Shown: positions 56,394-64,000 of the stretch, piece after piece
How the letters are laid out: each line of letters begins with the position of its first letter
Numbering within the stretch: position 1 is the stretch's first letter
Assembly: GCF_001428255.1 (NCBI RefSeq)
Contig: NZ_LMRW01000008.1
Span: 1,118-65,117 of the forward strand
From: Agromyces sp. Soil535
GTDB lineage: Bacteria > Actinomycetota > Actinomycetes > Actinomycetales > Microbacteriaceae
Reading direction: 5' to 3'
Length of the DNA stretch: 64,000 bases
Notes under the pieces: model-generated
The model's input: only the letters and a program-made list of their open reading frames with translations
Databases searched by the model: none
What the model was told of the DNA's origin: nothing
Translations under genes and position numbers: made by a program

Positions 56394-57683
56394 TCAGCCG
56401 ACGATGTCGTCGACGCCGGCCTGGTACTGCTCGCCGAGCTGCTGCTGCACGTCGGCGGGCGACTTGGTGCCGTTGACGAGCTCCTGCAGGCCCGCGTTCA
56501 GCTCGTCGTAGAACGTCGGCGTGGGCCAGTCGGGGTAGAAGGCGAGGCCGTCCTGCCCGGTCAGCGTGTTGAAGTTCGCGATGAGCTCGCGGCTCTTCTC
56601 GTCGGTGATGTCGGCCTCGTCAGCGGCCACGGGGACACCGCCGTTGTTGCCGAGGAGCGCCTGGATCTCGGGACGCATCGTGATGTCGATGAACTCGTAG
56701 GCGAGCTCCTTGTTCTGCGCCTTCTCCGGCACGACCCACATGTTGCCCGCCGACCCGGGTGAGAGCTCCGCCTCGGGGAACAGGAAGGTGCCCCACTCGA
56801 AATCGGTGATCTCGCTCGCGAATCTTCCGTACCACCAGCTGCCCGAGTAGAACATCGGGTACTGGCCGCCGATGAAGCCGACGCCCGCGTCCTCGGCCTT
56901 CAGGCCGCTCGAGTCGGCCGAGATGTAGCCCTTCTCGGTCCAGTCCTGCACGGTCTCGGTGGCGTGGGTGATCTCGGCGCCCGACCAGTCGACCGGGTTC
57001 TCGTAGAGCTGGTAGTCGTTCACGAACTGGCGATCGGCCTGCGTGAGGGCGAGCTGGTACCAGAGCTGGCCGAGCGGGTACTCGGCGGCCGACTCGGCGA
57101 GGGGCGTCACGCCCTGCGCGGCGAAGGCCGCGAGCACGTCCTCGAACTCCGCGAGCGTGGTGGGCACCTCGAGGCCGGCGGCGGCGAAGGCGTCCTTGTT
57201 GTAGTACACCTCGACGTACTCGCCGTAGTTGGGTACGCCGTACCAGCTGCCCGACCCCATGACGCCGTTCTCGTCGTACTTGGCGGTCGTCTGCAGCGAC
57301 GGGGCGAGCTTGTCGCCCCAGCCGAACTCATCGACCGCGTCATCGAGCGGGGTGAGCAGGCCTTGGCTCGAGAGCAGGCCCGCGGTGGCGTTGCCCTTGT
57401 TGTACTCGAGGATGTCGGGCGCCTCGTCGGAGTTGAGCACCTGGCTCGCGGTCGAGCGGATCTGCTCGAAGCTCTTCTCCTCGAACTCGACGGTGGCTCC
57501 GGTCTCCTCCTCGAAGACCTTGATCGCCTCCGCCCAGGCGACGCCCATGGCACTGTCGGCGCCCTCGTAGTGCCAGAGGCGCAGGACGTCGTCGCCCTGG
57601 TCGTTGGCACCGGAGCATCCGGTGAGGACGAGTGCCGCTGCGGCGATCGCCGCGGCGACTCCCACGATTCTGCTGTGCTTCAT
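56394..57683 (-). CDS. Sugar-binding lipoprotein of the alpha-xyloside importer
   Basis: A 429-residue family-1 solute-binding protein; lipobox LVLTGC (C23). Mature start VLRLWHYEGADSAMGVAW; APDILEYNKGNATAGLLSSQGLL and YGEYVEVYYNKDAFAAAGLEVPTTLAEFEDVL are typical. AAGGAG lies just before the ATG at 57683. First gene of a leftward operon with two permeases, GH31 and LacI, so xyloglucan-derived alpha-xylosides are the likely ligand. A LacI-type palindrome lies at 57755-57768. Confidence 0.93.
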   Translation of the reverse strand: MKHSRIVGVAAAIAAAALVLTGCSGANDQGDDVLRLWHYEGADSAMGVAWAEAIKVFEEETGATVEFEEKSFEQIRSTASQVLNSDEAPDILEYNKGNATAGLLSSQGLLTPLDDAVDEFGWGDKLAPSLQTTAKYDENGVMGSGSWYGVPNYGEYVEVYYNKDAFAAAGLEVPTTLAEFEDVLAAFAAQGVTPLAESAAEYPLGQLWYQLALTQADRQFVNDYQLYENPVDWSGAEITHATETVQDWTEKGYISADSSGLKAEDAGVGFIGGQYPMFYSGSWWYGRFASEITDFEWGTFLFPEAELSPGSAGNMWVVPEKAQNKELAYEFIDITMRPEIQALLGNNGGVPVAADEADITDEKSRELIANFNTLTGQDGLAFYPDWPTPTFYDELNAGLQELVNGTKSPADVQQQLGEQYQAGVDDIVG

Positions 57684-57754
57684 TGCTCTCTCTCCTTGGT
57701 GGGGTGGGGTGGGGTGGTGCGGTTCATGGGTGGAGCGTCCTCGAGCCCGTGGTG

Positions 57755-57768
57755 TCGAAGCGCTTCGA
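57755..57768. promoter_or_regulatory. LacI-type palindrome TCGAAGCGCTTCGA
   Basis: Perfect 14-bp CG-centred palindrome 72 nt before the binding-protein ATG. Shares TCGAA..CG..TTCGA architecture with the site at 58851-58864 before the neighbouring LacI gene. Confidence 0.8.
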
Positions 57769-57819
57769 TACGCAAGACGCGGATCTGGGGTCCTCTCGTG
57801 GGATGTGTCGACCCGCCGG

Positions 57820-58848
57820 TCAGCGTCGACCTGGCGGGGCGACCGATCCGTGGTCGTGGTAGACGGGGGCGACGAGGCGCACGCCGGGCGGCGGCACGGC
57901 ATCGGACAGCAGTTGCATCGCGAGGTCGACGGCCAGGTCGCACGATGCCTGCGGCACGAGCGGCAGGACGTCGAGCGGCGGCTGCATCGACGAGGTGTCG
58001 AACGTCGATCCGACTGAGACGACGGAGACGTCGTCGGGCACGCGGAGGCCGCGGGCGGCGAGTTCGTCGAGCGCCGCGACGTGGGCCTCCTCGTCGCAGT
58101 GGAGCACGATGCCCGTGACGCCGCGGTCGAGGAGCACTCCGAGCGCGGCCCGCACCGCGACACGGCGGGCGCCTCCGAACTCGGGAAGCTCGACGGTGTC
58201 GGCGAGCCCGCGTTCGCGGGCGCGCCGCTCGAACCCGGCGCGGACCCGCGGCGGGAAGTTCGAGCGATGGTACGCGGCCGCCGGATGCCCGAGGAGGCCG
58301 ATCGTGCGATGGCCCGCGTCGGCCAGGCGGTCGACCGCGAGCCCGGCCGCGGCTTCGAAGTCGAGGTCGACGCACACGAGCCCGTCGTGGTCGTTCGGCA
58401 CACCGACGAAGACCGACGGGATGTCGAGATGCCGCGCGAGTTCCACGCGCTCGTCGTCGGGCGCGACGTCGAGCACCAGGACGGCGTCGGCGAGGCCGCT
58501 CCTCGCGACCCGGCGCATGCCCGCGGAGGCCTGCTCCTCGGTGAGGAGCAGGACGTCGTAGTCGTAGCGCCGGGCGGCGATGGACGTGGCGAGCACGAAC
58601 GCCATGTGGGCGGGCGCGTAGGTGTCGGCGCGGAACGGCTCGGTGAGCGCGAAGATGTTGGTGCGGCGGCCTGCGAGCATGCGGGCGCCGGCGTTCGGGC
58701 GGTAGTCGAGCTCGCGCACGGCCTGCTCGATGCGCCGGCGGGTTTCGGCGGAGATGGTGCGCTTGCCGCTCAGGGCGTACGACACCGTGCTGATCGACAC
58801 ACCGGCGGCCTCGGCCACCTCGTGGATCTTCGCCATGTCGGACTCCAT
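57820..58848 (-). CDS. LacI-family repressor of the alpha-xyloside operon
   Basis: A 342-residue regulator. HTH AKIHEVAEAAGVSISTVSYALSGKRTISAETRRRIEQAVRELDYRPN, followed by a sensor domain (NIFALTEPFRADTYAPAHMAFVLATSI; DDVSVVSVGSTFDTSSMQPPLDVLP). It lies directly upstream of the binding-protein gene in the same direction and is divergent from xylA. Palindromes before itself and the binding-protein gene suggest joint control. Confidence 0.92.
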   Translation of the reverse strand: MESDMAKIHEVAEAAGVSISTVSYALSGKRTISAETRRRIEQAVRELDYRPNAGARMLAGRRTNIFALTEPFRADTYAPAHMAFVLATSIAARRYDYDVLLLTEEQASAGMRRVARSGLADAVLVLDVAPDDERVELARHLDIPSVFVGVPNDHDGLVCVDLDFEAAAGLAVDRLADAGHRTIGLLGHPAAAYHRSNFPPRVRAGFERRARERGLADTVELPEFGGARRVAVRAALGVLLDRGVTGIVLHCDEEAHVAALDELAARGLRVPDDVSVVSVGSTFDTSSMQPPLDVLPLVPQASCDLAVDLAMQLLSDAVPPPGVRLVAPVYHDHGSVAPPGRR

Positions 58849-58850
58849 CG

Positions 58851-58864
58851 TCTAAACGTTTCGA
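58851..58864. promoter_or_regulatory. LacI operator TCTAAACGTTTCGA
   Basis: A LacI-type palindrome with one mismatched pair (ideal TCGAAACGTTTCGA), 2 nt upstream of the LacI ATG, so autorepression is likely. Confidence 0.75.
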
Positions 58865-58913
58865 TTGATTCGTCGGGGCACTGTACGCACATCGCGATCC
58901 GCCGCGCAAGTGT

Positions 58914-58985
58914 TTTGTCGGAACTGAGAACAAATGGCTTTCGGGCCGGGCGGACTTGCGGCGGATGCCGCGTCGGCCTTATGTT
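58914..58985 (+). promoter_or_regulatory. xylA promoter region with TTTGT/ACAAA motif
   Basis: TTGCGG (58956-58961) and TATGTT (58980-58985) with an 18-bp spacer form a plausible promoter. TTTGT (58914-58918) and ACAAA (58930-58934) are an inverted pair upstream, and TTGT...ACAA recurs at 58984-58999 over the likely start. TTTGTT-type arms recall ROK-type xylose repressor sites; the ROK protein at 42489 is a candidate. Confidence 0.45.
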
Positions 58986-59030
58986 GTATATGCCAACAAA
59001 TCACCGATGACGCTGAAAGGCGGATCTCCC

Positions 59031-60224
59031 ATGGCCATCGCGCCCACCCGCGACGACAAGTTCTCATTCGGCCTCTGGACCGTGGGCTACAACGGCACCG
59101 ACCCGTTCGGCGGCCCCACGCGGCATCCGCTCGACGTCGTGCACGCGGTCGAGAAGCTCGACGAACTCGGCGCCTACGGCCTCACGTTCCACGACGACGA
59201 CCTCTTCGCGTTCGGCTCGACCGACGCCGAGCGCCAGCGGCAGATCGACCGGCTGACGGGCGCCCTCGAGGCCACCGGCATCATCGTGCCGATGGTCACC
59301 ACCAACCTGTTCAGCGCGCCCGTGTTCAAGGACGGCGGCTTCACCTCGAACGACCGGCAGGTGCGGCGCTTCGCGCTCCGCAAGGTGCTGCGAAACCTCG
59401 ACCTCGCCGCCGAACTCGGCGCGAAGACCTTCGTGATGTGGGGCGGCCGCGAAGGCGCCGAGTACGACGCCGCGAAGGACATCCGTTCGGCCCTCGAGCG
59501 CTACCGCGAGGCCGTGAACCTGCTCGGCGACTACGTGACCGACAAGGGCTACGACATCCGGTTCGCGATCGAGCCGAAGCCCAACGAACCCCGCGGCGAC
59601 ATCCTGCTGCCGACCGTCGGCCACGCCCTCGCGTTCATCGACTCGCTCGAGCGCCCCGAGCTCGTGGGCCTCAACCCCGAGGTCGGCCACGAGCAGATGG
59701 CGGGCCTCAACTTCGCCGCCGGCATCGCCCAGGCGCTGTACCACGGCAAGCTCTTCCACATCGACCTCAACGGCCAGCGCGGCATCAAGTACGACCAGGA
59801 CCTCGTGTTCGGCCACGGCGACCTGCACAACGCGTTCGCCCTCGTCGACCTGCTCGAGAACGGCGGCCCCGGGGGCACGCCGACCTACACGGGTCCGCGC
59901 CACTTCGACTACAAGCCTTCGCGCACGGAGGACGAGACCGGAGTCTGGGACTCGGCCGCCGCCAACATGCGCACCTACCTGCTGCTCAAGGAGCGCACCG
60001 CAGCGTTCCGCGCCGACCCCGAGGTGCAGGCGGCGCTCGAAGCCGCTCGCGTCTACGAGCTCGCCCAGCCGACGCTCGAGTGGGGCGAGACCTACGACGA
60101 CCTCCTCGCCGACCGCTCGGCGTTTGAGGACTTCGACCCGTCGGCGTACCTCGGCGGCAAGGGCTTCGGCTTCGTGCGCCTGCAGCAGCTCGCGACCGAG
60201 CACGTACTCGGCGCGCGCGGTTAG
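59031..60224 (+). CDS. xylA: Xylose isomerase (class I)
   Basis: A 397-residue actinobacterial-type metalloenzyme converting D-xylose to D-xylulose. Catalytic H54 and D57 (FHDDDLF), metal ligands E181 and K183 ([10 protein letters not shown]), E217 and H220 (NPEVGHEQ), D245 and D255/D257 (IKYDQDL) are all visible. AAAGGCGG lies before the ATG. It is followed after 191 bp by xylB. Receives xylose released by GH31, GH3 and GH43 enzymes encoded nearby. Confidence 0.98.
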   Translation: MAIAPTRDDKFSFGLWTVGYNGTDPFGGPTRHPLDVVHAVEKLDELGAYGLTFHDDDLFAFGSTDAERQRQIDRLTGALEATGIIVPMVTTNLFSAPVFKDGGFTSNDRQVRRFALRKVLRNLDLAAELGAKTFVMWGGREGAEYDAAKDIRSALERYREAVNLLGDYVTDKGYDIRFAIEPKPNEPRGDILLPTVGHALAFIDSLERPELVGLNPEVGHEQMAGLNFAAGIAQALYHGKLFHIDLNGQRGIKYDQDLVFGHGDLHNAFALVDLLENGGPGGTPTYTGPRHFDYKPSRTEDETGVWDSAAANMRTYLLLKERTAAFRADPEVQAALEAARVYELAQPTLEWGETYDDLLADRSAFEDFDPSAYLGGKGFGFVRLQQLATEHVLGARG

Positions 60225-60290
60225 GACCTGCGGGCCTCTCCCCACCCATCCACCCGCCTGCCTCTCCCCCGGCCCAGCCGGACTCCCTAC

Positions 60291-60361
60291 TGCAGGAACT
60301 TCGGGGTGACACGCCGATCCGAGTCGGTCGACTCACCCGAGGCATCCGAGAAGTTCCTGCA
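60291..60361. repeat. Hairpin element, copy 4, between xylA and xylB
   Basis: Arms TGCAGGAACTTC (60291-60302) and GAAGTTCCTGCA (60350-60361) are perfect and extend to 13 bp with a terminal C/G. The interior, read on the minus strand, contains GATCGGCGTGTC as in copy 1. Otherwise the 60225-60415 gap holds only the xylB ribosome site (AGGAGG). Confidence 0.85.
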
Positions 60362-60415
60362 GTCGGCGGGAGACGAGGAGCATGAGCAGGACCGAACCCC
60401 CCATCAGGAGGCACC

Positions 60416-61822
60416 ATGTCGCTCGTCGCCGGCGTCGACTCGTCGACGCAGTCGTGCAAGGTCGTGATCCGGGATGCCGCGACCGGGGCGCTCGTGCGCT
60501 CCGGCCGGGCCGCGCATCCCGACGGCACCGAGGTCGACCCCGCCGCCTGGTGGGGCGCCCTGCTGCAGGCGTTCGCCGACGCCGGTGGGCTCGACGGCGT
60601 CGAGGCGATCTCGATCGGCGGGCAGCAGCACGGCATGGTCGTGCTCGACGCCGAGGGTCGGGTCGTCCGCGACGCCCTGCTCTGGAACGACACGCGGTCG
60701 GCGCAGGCGGCCCGCGACCTGATCGCCGAGGTCGGTGCCGACGCGTACGCACGGCGCACGGGGGTCGTGCCCGTCGCGTCGTTCACCGCCACGAAGCTGC
60801 GGTGGCTGCGCGTCACCGAGCCCGCGAACGCCGAGCGCGTCGCGGCCGTCGCGCTCCCCCACGATTGGCTGACATGGCGCCTGCGCGGCTACGGCCCGGC
60901 GGGCGAGTCGCCGCTCGGGCCGGTGCTCGAGGAGCTCATGACCGACCGTTCCGACGCGAGTGGCACGGCGTACTGGGGCGCAGGCGGGTACGACCGCGAG
61001 CTTCTCGTGCGGGCGCTCGGGCATGACGCGATCCTCCCGCGCGTGCTCGGGCCCGCCGAGGCCGCGGGTCGCACGCCCGACGGCATCCTCGTGGGCCCCG
61101 GCGCGGGCGACAACGCGGCGGCCGCGCTCGGCCTCGACGCGGCCTCCGGCGACGTCGTCGTGTCGATCGGCACGAGCGGCACGGTCTTCGCCGTGACGGA
61201 TGCCCCGGTGGCCGACCCCTCGGGCACGGTCGCGGGCTTCGCGGATGCCACGGGGCGCTTCCTCCCCCTCATCGCCACGCTCAACGCGGCCCGCGTGCTC
61301 GACGCGACCGCGGGTCTCCTCGGCGTCGACCATGCGGAGCTCGGCCGCCTCGCGCTCGACGCCGAGCCCGGGGCATCCGGCGCCGTGCTCGTGCCGTACT
61401 TCGAGGGCGAGCGCACACCGAACCTGCCGCACGCGACGGCGTCGTTCTCGGGACTCACGCTGGCCAACACCACCCGGCCATCGATCGCCCGGGCGGCGAT
61501 CGAGGGCATGCTGTGCGGACTCGCCGACGGCCTCGACGCCGTGCTCGGCCAGGGAGTCGACGCACAGCGGGTGCTGCTCATCGGCGGTGCCGCGCAGAAC
61601 CCCGCCGTGCGGCGCATCGCCGCGCAGGTCTTCGACGTGCCGGTCACCGTGCCCGAGCCGGGCGAGTACGTCGCCGACGGCGCGGCGCGTCAGGCGGCCT
61701 GGGTGCTCGCGGGCGAGCGGCCGACGTGGCCGATCGCGGCGGCCGACCCGATGGCCGTCGACATGCGCGAGGTCATCCGCCGACAGTACGCCGAGCGCAC
61801 CGCAGCCGGCGCCACGCGCTGA
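60416..61822 (+). CDS. xylB: Xylulokinase
   Basis: A 468-residue FGGY kinase phosphorylating D-xylulose to xylulose 5-phosphate. Phosphate-1 motif [10 protein letters not shown], substrate loop [11 protein letters not shown] and WNDTRS, ADP/adenosine segment [14 protein letters not shown] and [15 protein letters not shown] are present. AGGAGG 4 nt before the ATG. It completes the route from xylosides to the pentose phosphate pathway and is probably transcribed with xylA. Convergent with the STAND gene, 12 bp apart. Confidence 0.97.
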   Translation: MSLVAGVDSSTQSCKVVIRDAATGALVRSGRAAHPDGTEVDPAAWWGALLQAFADAGGLDGVEAISIGGQQHGMVVLDAEGRVVRDALLWNDTRSAQAARDLIAEVGADAYARRTGVVPVASFTATKLRWLRVTEPANAERVAAVALPHDWLTWRLRGYGPAGESPLGPVLEELMTDRSDASGTAYWGAGGYDRELLVRALGHDAILPRVLGPAEAAGRTPDGILVGPGAGDNAAAALGLDAASGDVVVSIGTSGTVFAVTDAPVADPSGTVAGFADATGRFLPLIATLNAARVLDATAGLLGVDHAELGRLALDAEPGASGAVLVPYFEGERTPNLPHATASFSGLTLANTTRPSIARAAIEGMLCGLADGLDAVLGQGVDAQRVLLIGGAAQNPAVRRIAAQVFDVPVTVPEPGEYVADGAARQAAWVLAGERPTWPIAAADPMAVDMREVIRRQYAERTAAGATR

Positions 61823-61834
61823 GCACCTCACGGA

Positions 61835-64000
61835 TCAGGCCAGCGCCGCCTCGACGACCTCGGCGACCTCTGCGCCGCGCCCCGCCATTCGCGCCCGCTC
61901 GAAGTCTGCCGCGTGTGGGCCCGCCCGGATCTGCTCCACGATCGGTTGGTGAAAGGAGAACATCGAGCTGCCGAAGAGCCCCTTGCGCTCCCGGATGCCC
62001 TCGGCCGCTCCGAGCAGACGACCGGCGAGTTCGACATCGCCCGACGTGGCCGCGAGCACCAGCATGCCTTCCAGTCCGTACGCCACACCCTCCTCATGTC
62101 CCACCGAGGAGGAGATGAGAAGCTGTTCGGAGAAGCATGTCCGGGCACCGTCGAGGTCGCCGATTCGCAATCGTGTCCAAGCGAGGTGGTTCAGCGAGCT
62201 CTCCTCCGCGAATATGTCGCCGATGTCTCGCGAGAGGGCAAGGCTCGCCTCGAACCGATCGAGCGCCGCGGGGACATGGTCGCGCAAGAGCTCGATGCGC
62301 CCGAACAACATGCCCGCGAACGCCCGGCCTACCGGGTTGTCGAGTTCCTCGACGAGACGGAGACAGCGCTGGACCGTATCCTCGGCGGCGTCCAGGTCGG
62401 GCTGCGACTGCATGAGCTGGGCCGTGGCGAGCGAGGCGAGTGCCGATGCCTCACCGTACCGGTCGCCCTCCCGTTGGAAGCGTTCAGCGCAGTCCGCGAG
62501 CACCGGAAGCAACCTCGGATCGGGCACCTGCTGAGCGGCGACAGCGTTCGTGACATAGAGGGCGATCGCTCTGGAATGCCCGGTGAGCTCTGCGTCAGGC
62601 TCGAGCAGACGGTTCATCCAGCCCTTGATTTCGCCCAACTGGCCGCCCGTCCACCAGAAGAGGTAGAGCGGCCAGACGAGTTCCGCGACCTCGTTCCACT
62701 GCCGGGTCGCGATGAAGTGGGCGACCGCGGCGCGAAGTCCGTCACGTTCATCGACGAGCCGTGACATCCACTCGCCTTGGCCTTCGCGGGTCAGCGGTCC
62801 GCCCGCTTCGGCCGCGAGCCTCAGGTAGAACCGCGCATGCCGCTCCTCGCAATCGCTCATCGCACCGCGGGTCTCGAGCTGCTCGCGCGCGTACTCGCGC
62901 ACCGTGGCAAGCAGGGTGAACCATGCTCGGGTGCCGCGGTCCTGCTCGCGCACGAGGCTGCCGTCGACGAGAGCGCCGAGCGCGTCGATCGGGGCGATGC
63001 CGTCGAGGCCCTCCGCCATCCACTCGACCGCGTCGAGACCGAATCCACCACGGAAGACGCCCAGGCGGAGCAACAGCTCGCGCTGGTCCTCCTGCAGCAG
63101 CTGCGTGCTCCACTCGATCGTCGCCCGGATCGTCCGCTGACGCTCGGGCAGGTCGCGCGGCCCGCTGACGAGGAGCGGCAGCGCGTGGTCGAGCCGAGTA
63201 AGGATCTCTGCCGGCGTGAACACGCGTACTCGGGCCGCGGCGAGTTCGAGGGCCAAGGGTGTCCCGTCGAGCGACTCGGAGATCGCGGCGATCGCGTCGG
63301 CGTTCTCGATTGTCCGATCGAAGTCCGGCTTGACCGCGTGGGCGCGCTCCACGAACAAGTCGATCGCAGCGGCAGAGGGCAGCGGCCCGACTTCGACGCT
63401 CTGCTCGCCGCTGATCCGCAGCAGTACCCGGCTCGTGGCGAGCACCGAGACCGCCGACCCGGCCAAGAGGGCGCTGATCTGGGGCGCCGCCTCGACGACC
63501 TGTTCGACGTTGTCGAGCACGAGGAGCATCCGGCGGTCGGCGAGCGCCCGTCGGATCTTCTCTGCGAGCGGCTGGTCTCCCGTGTCACGGATGCCGAGCG
63601 CATGCGCGACCGCCGGCATCACCATGGCCGGGTCTTGCACGGGCGCGAGATCCACGAAGGCAATGCCATCGGGGAAGGATGCCTCGACCGCACGTGCGGC
63701 GGCGATGGCGAGCCGGGTCTTGCCGATGCCGCCCGGGCCGGTGATGGTCACCAACCGTCGACCGTCGTCCCCGAGCATCCGGGTCACTGCGTCCACCTCG
63801 TCATCCCGGCCGAGCACACGGGTGAGCGGCGACGGCAACCCGATGAGTTCCGTCGACGTGACGGCTGACGCGGTCTCGGGGATCGGCTCGTGCCGCCGAT
63901 CTCCAGCGTCGAACCGCTCGGCGAGGAGGGTTGCGAGATCCTTGACGACGAGGTCGGCCAGCTCGTCGGCATCCGCGAATGAGACGTAGGAGGCGCGGTC
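61835..64000 (-). CDS. STAND NTPase with TPR-like C-terminus, 5' end outside window
   Basis: At least 721 residues; the frame is open to the window edge, so the start is missing. The visible N-terminal end (RASYVSF...LADLVVKDLATLLAERF) matches the end of DUF4062 (TIR-related) domains. An AAA/NB-ARC ATPase follows: GRDDEV, Walker A GPGGIGKTRLA, Walker B MLLVLDNVEQV, sensor VLATSRVLLRISGE and GTPLALELAAAR. The rest is a winged-helix and TPR-like superhelix. Such proteins are signalling or defence-type STAND NTPases or AfsR/LuxR-like regulators; no C-terminal HTH is seen. Confidence 0.85.
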   Translation of the reverse strand, partial: DRASYVSFADADELADLVVKDLATLLAERFDAGDRRHEPIPETASAVTSTELIGLPSPLTRVLGRDDEVDAVTRMLGDDGRRLVTITGPGGIGKTRLAIAAARAVEASFPDGIAFVDLAPVQDPAMVMPAVAHALGIRDTGDQPLAEKIRRALADRRMLLVLDNVEQVVEAAPQISALLAGSAVSVLATSRVLLRISGEQSVEVGPLPSAAAIDLFVERAHAVKPDFDRTIENADAIAAISESLDGTPLALELAAARVRVFTPAEILTRLDHALPLLVSGPRDLPERQRTIRATIEWSTQLLQEDQRELLLRLGVFRGGFGLDAVEWMAEGLDGIAPIDALGALVDGSLVREQDRGTRAWFTLLATVREYAREQLETRGAMSDCEERHARFYLRLAAEAGGPLTREGQGEWMSRLVDERDGLRAAVAHFIATRQWNEVAELVWPLYLFWWTGGQLGEIKGWMNRLLEPDAELTGHSRAIALYVTNAVAAQQVPDPRLLPVLADCAERFQREGDRYGEASALASLATAQLMQSQPDLDAAEDTVQRCLRLVEELDNPVGRAFAGMLFGRIELLRDHVPAALDRFEASLALSRDIGDIFAEESSLNHLAWTRLRIGDLDGARTCFSEQLLISSSVGHEEGVAYGLEGMLVLAATSGDVELAGRLLGAAEGIRERKGLFGSSMFSFHQPIVEQIRAGPHAADFERARMAGRGAEVAEVVEAALA

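Overview
The window is a 64-kb stretch of a very high-GC Gram-positive chromosome. The gene content and style (LacI-controlled carbohydrate ABC operons, an F420/deazaflavin-type nitroreductase, actinobacterial short-form xylose isomerase, abundant GTG starts, 4-nt GTGA/ATGA gene overlaps, and an extreme density of the heptamer GGATGCC/GGCATCC) point to an actinobacterium, most likely Microbacteriaceae (Agromyces/Microbacterium type). The family placement is inference from style, not from a marker gene. I see no insertion sequence, prophage, CRISPR array or replication origin.

Left part (1-20 kb), housekeeping and accessory genes: an FAD oxidoreductase; the acetate pair pta-ackA; the SRP RNA followed directly by tRNA-Ser(GGA); a visibly lower-GC orphan gene beside that tRNA; a PH-like membrane protein; a GNAT enzyme coupled to a HerA-like (DUF853) ATPase; a small secreted SH3-like protein and a GntR regulator sharing an AT-rich operator-like site; an AraC regulator divergent from an SRPBCC protein; a LigD-type polymerase coupled to an APH(6)/StrB-like kinase; a nitroreductase; a three-gene set (saccharopine-dehydrogenase-like protein, GNAT, N-succinylamino-acid racemase) that looks like an amino-acid salvage or racemisation unit; and a DUF559-type nuclease-like gene bracketed by dispersed hairpin repeats.

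20.5-31.5 kb is a purine/ureide catabolism locus. A leftward operon (aceB malate synthase, a DUF6986 aldolase-like protein, allE, allB, pucL urate oxidase) is divergent from xdhA-xdhB-xdhC. Together they take xanthine to urate, part of the ureide route, and glyoxylate into malate. Several intermediate enzymes are not in this window.

31.5-62 kb is a plant-polysaccharide block. It holds an arabinan/arabinoside operon (solute-binding protein, two permeases, GH1-like, GH51, GH43 lipoprotein) with a LacI regulator and clear TACAACGTTGTA operators; a PAP2 phosphatase and a Bcr/CflA-type MFS pump; a ROK regulator; a rightward xyloside operon (binding protein, two permeases, GH3, GH43); a leftward alpha-xyloside operon (binding protein, two permeases, GH31, LacI) with a second LacI upstream; and xylA plus xylB, which feed xylose into the pentose phosphate pathway. 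None of the three importers has its own ATPase gene here. The window ends inside a large DUF4062-like/STAND NTPase/TPR protein whose 5' end lies outside.

Non-coding highlights: a family of hairpin elements with TGCAGGAACTTC arms, two copies of which flank an eight-unit GGGAGGGAC array with G-quadruplex potential; a REP-like inverted repeat read in frame inside the DUF853 gene; stable hairpins between binding-protein and permease genes; and a 34-bp duplication of the ROK gene's 3' end around two further hairpin repeats.
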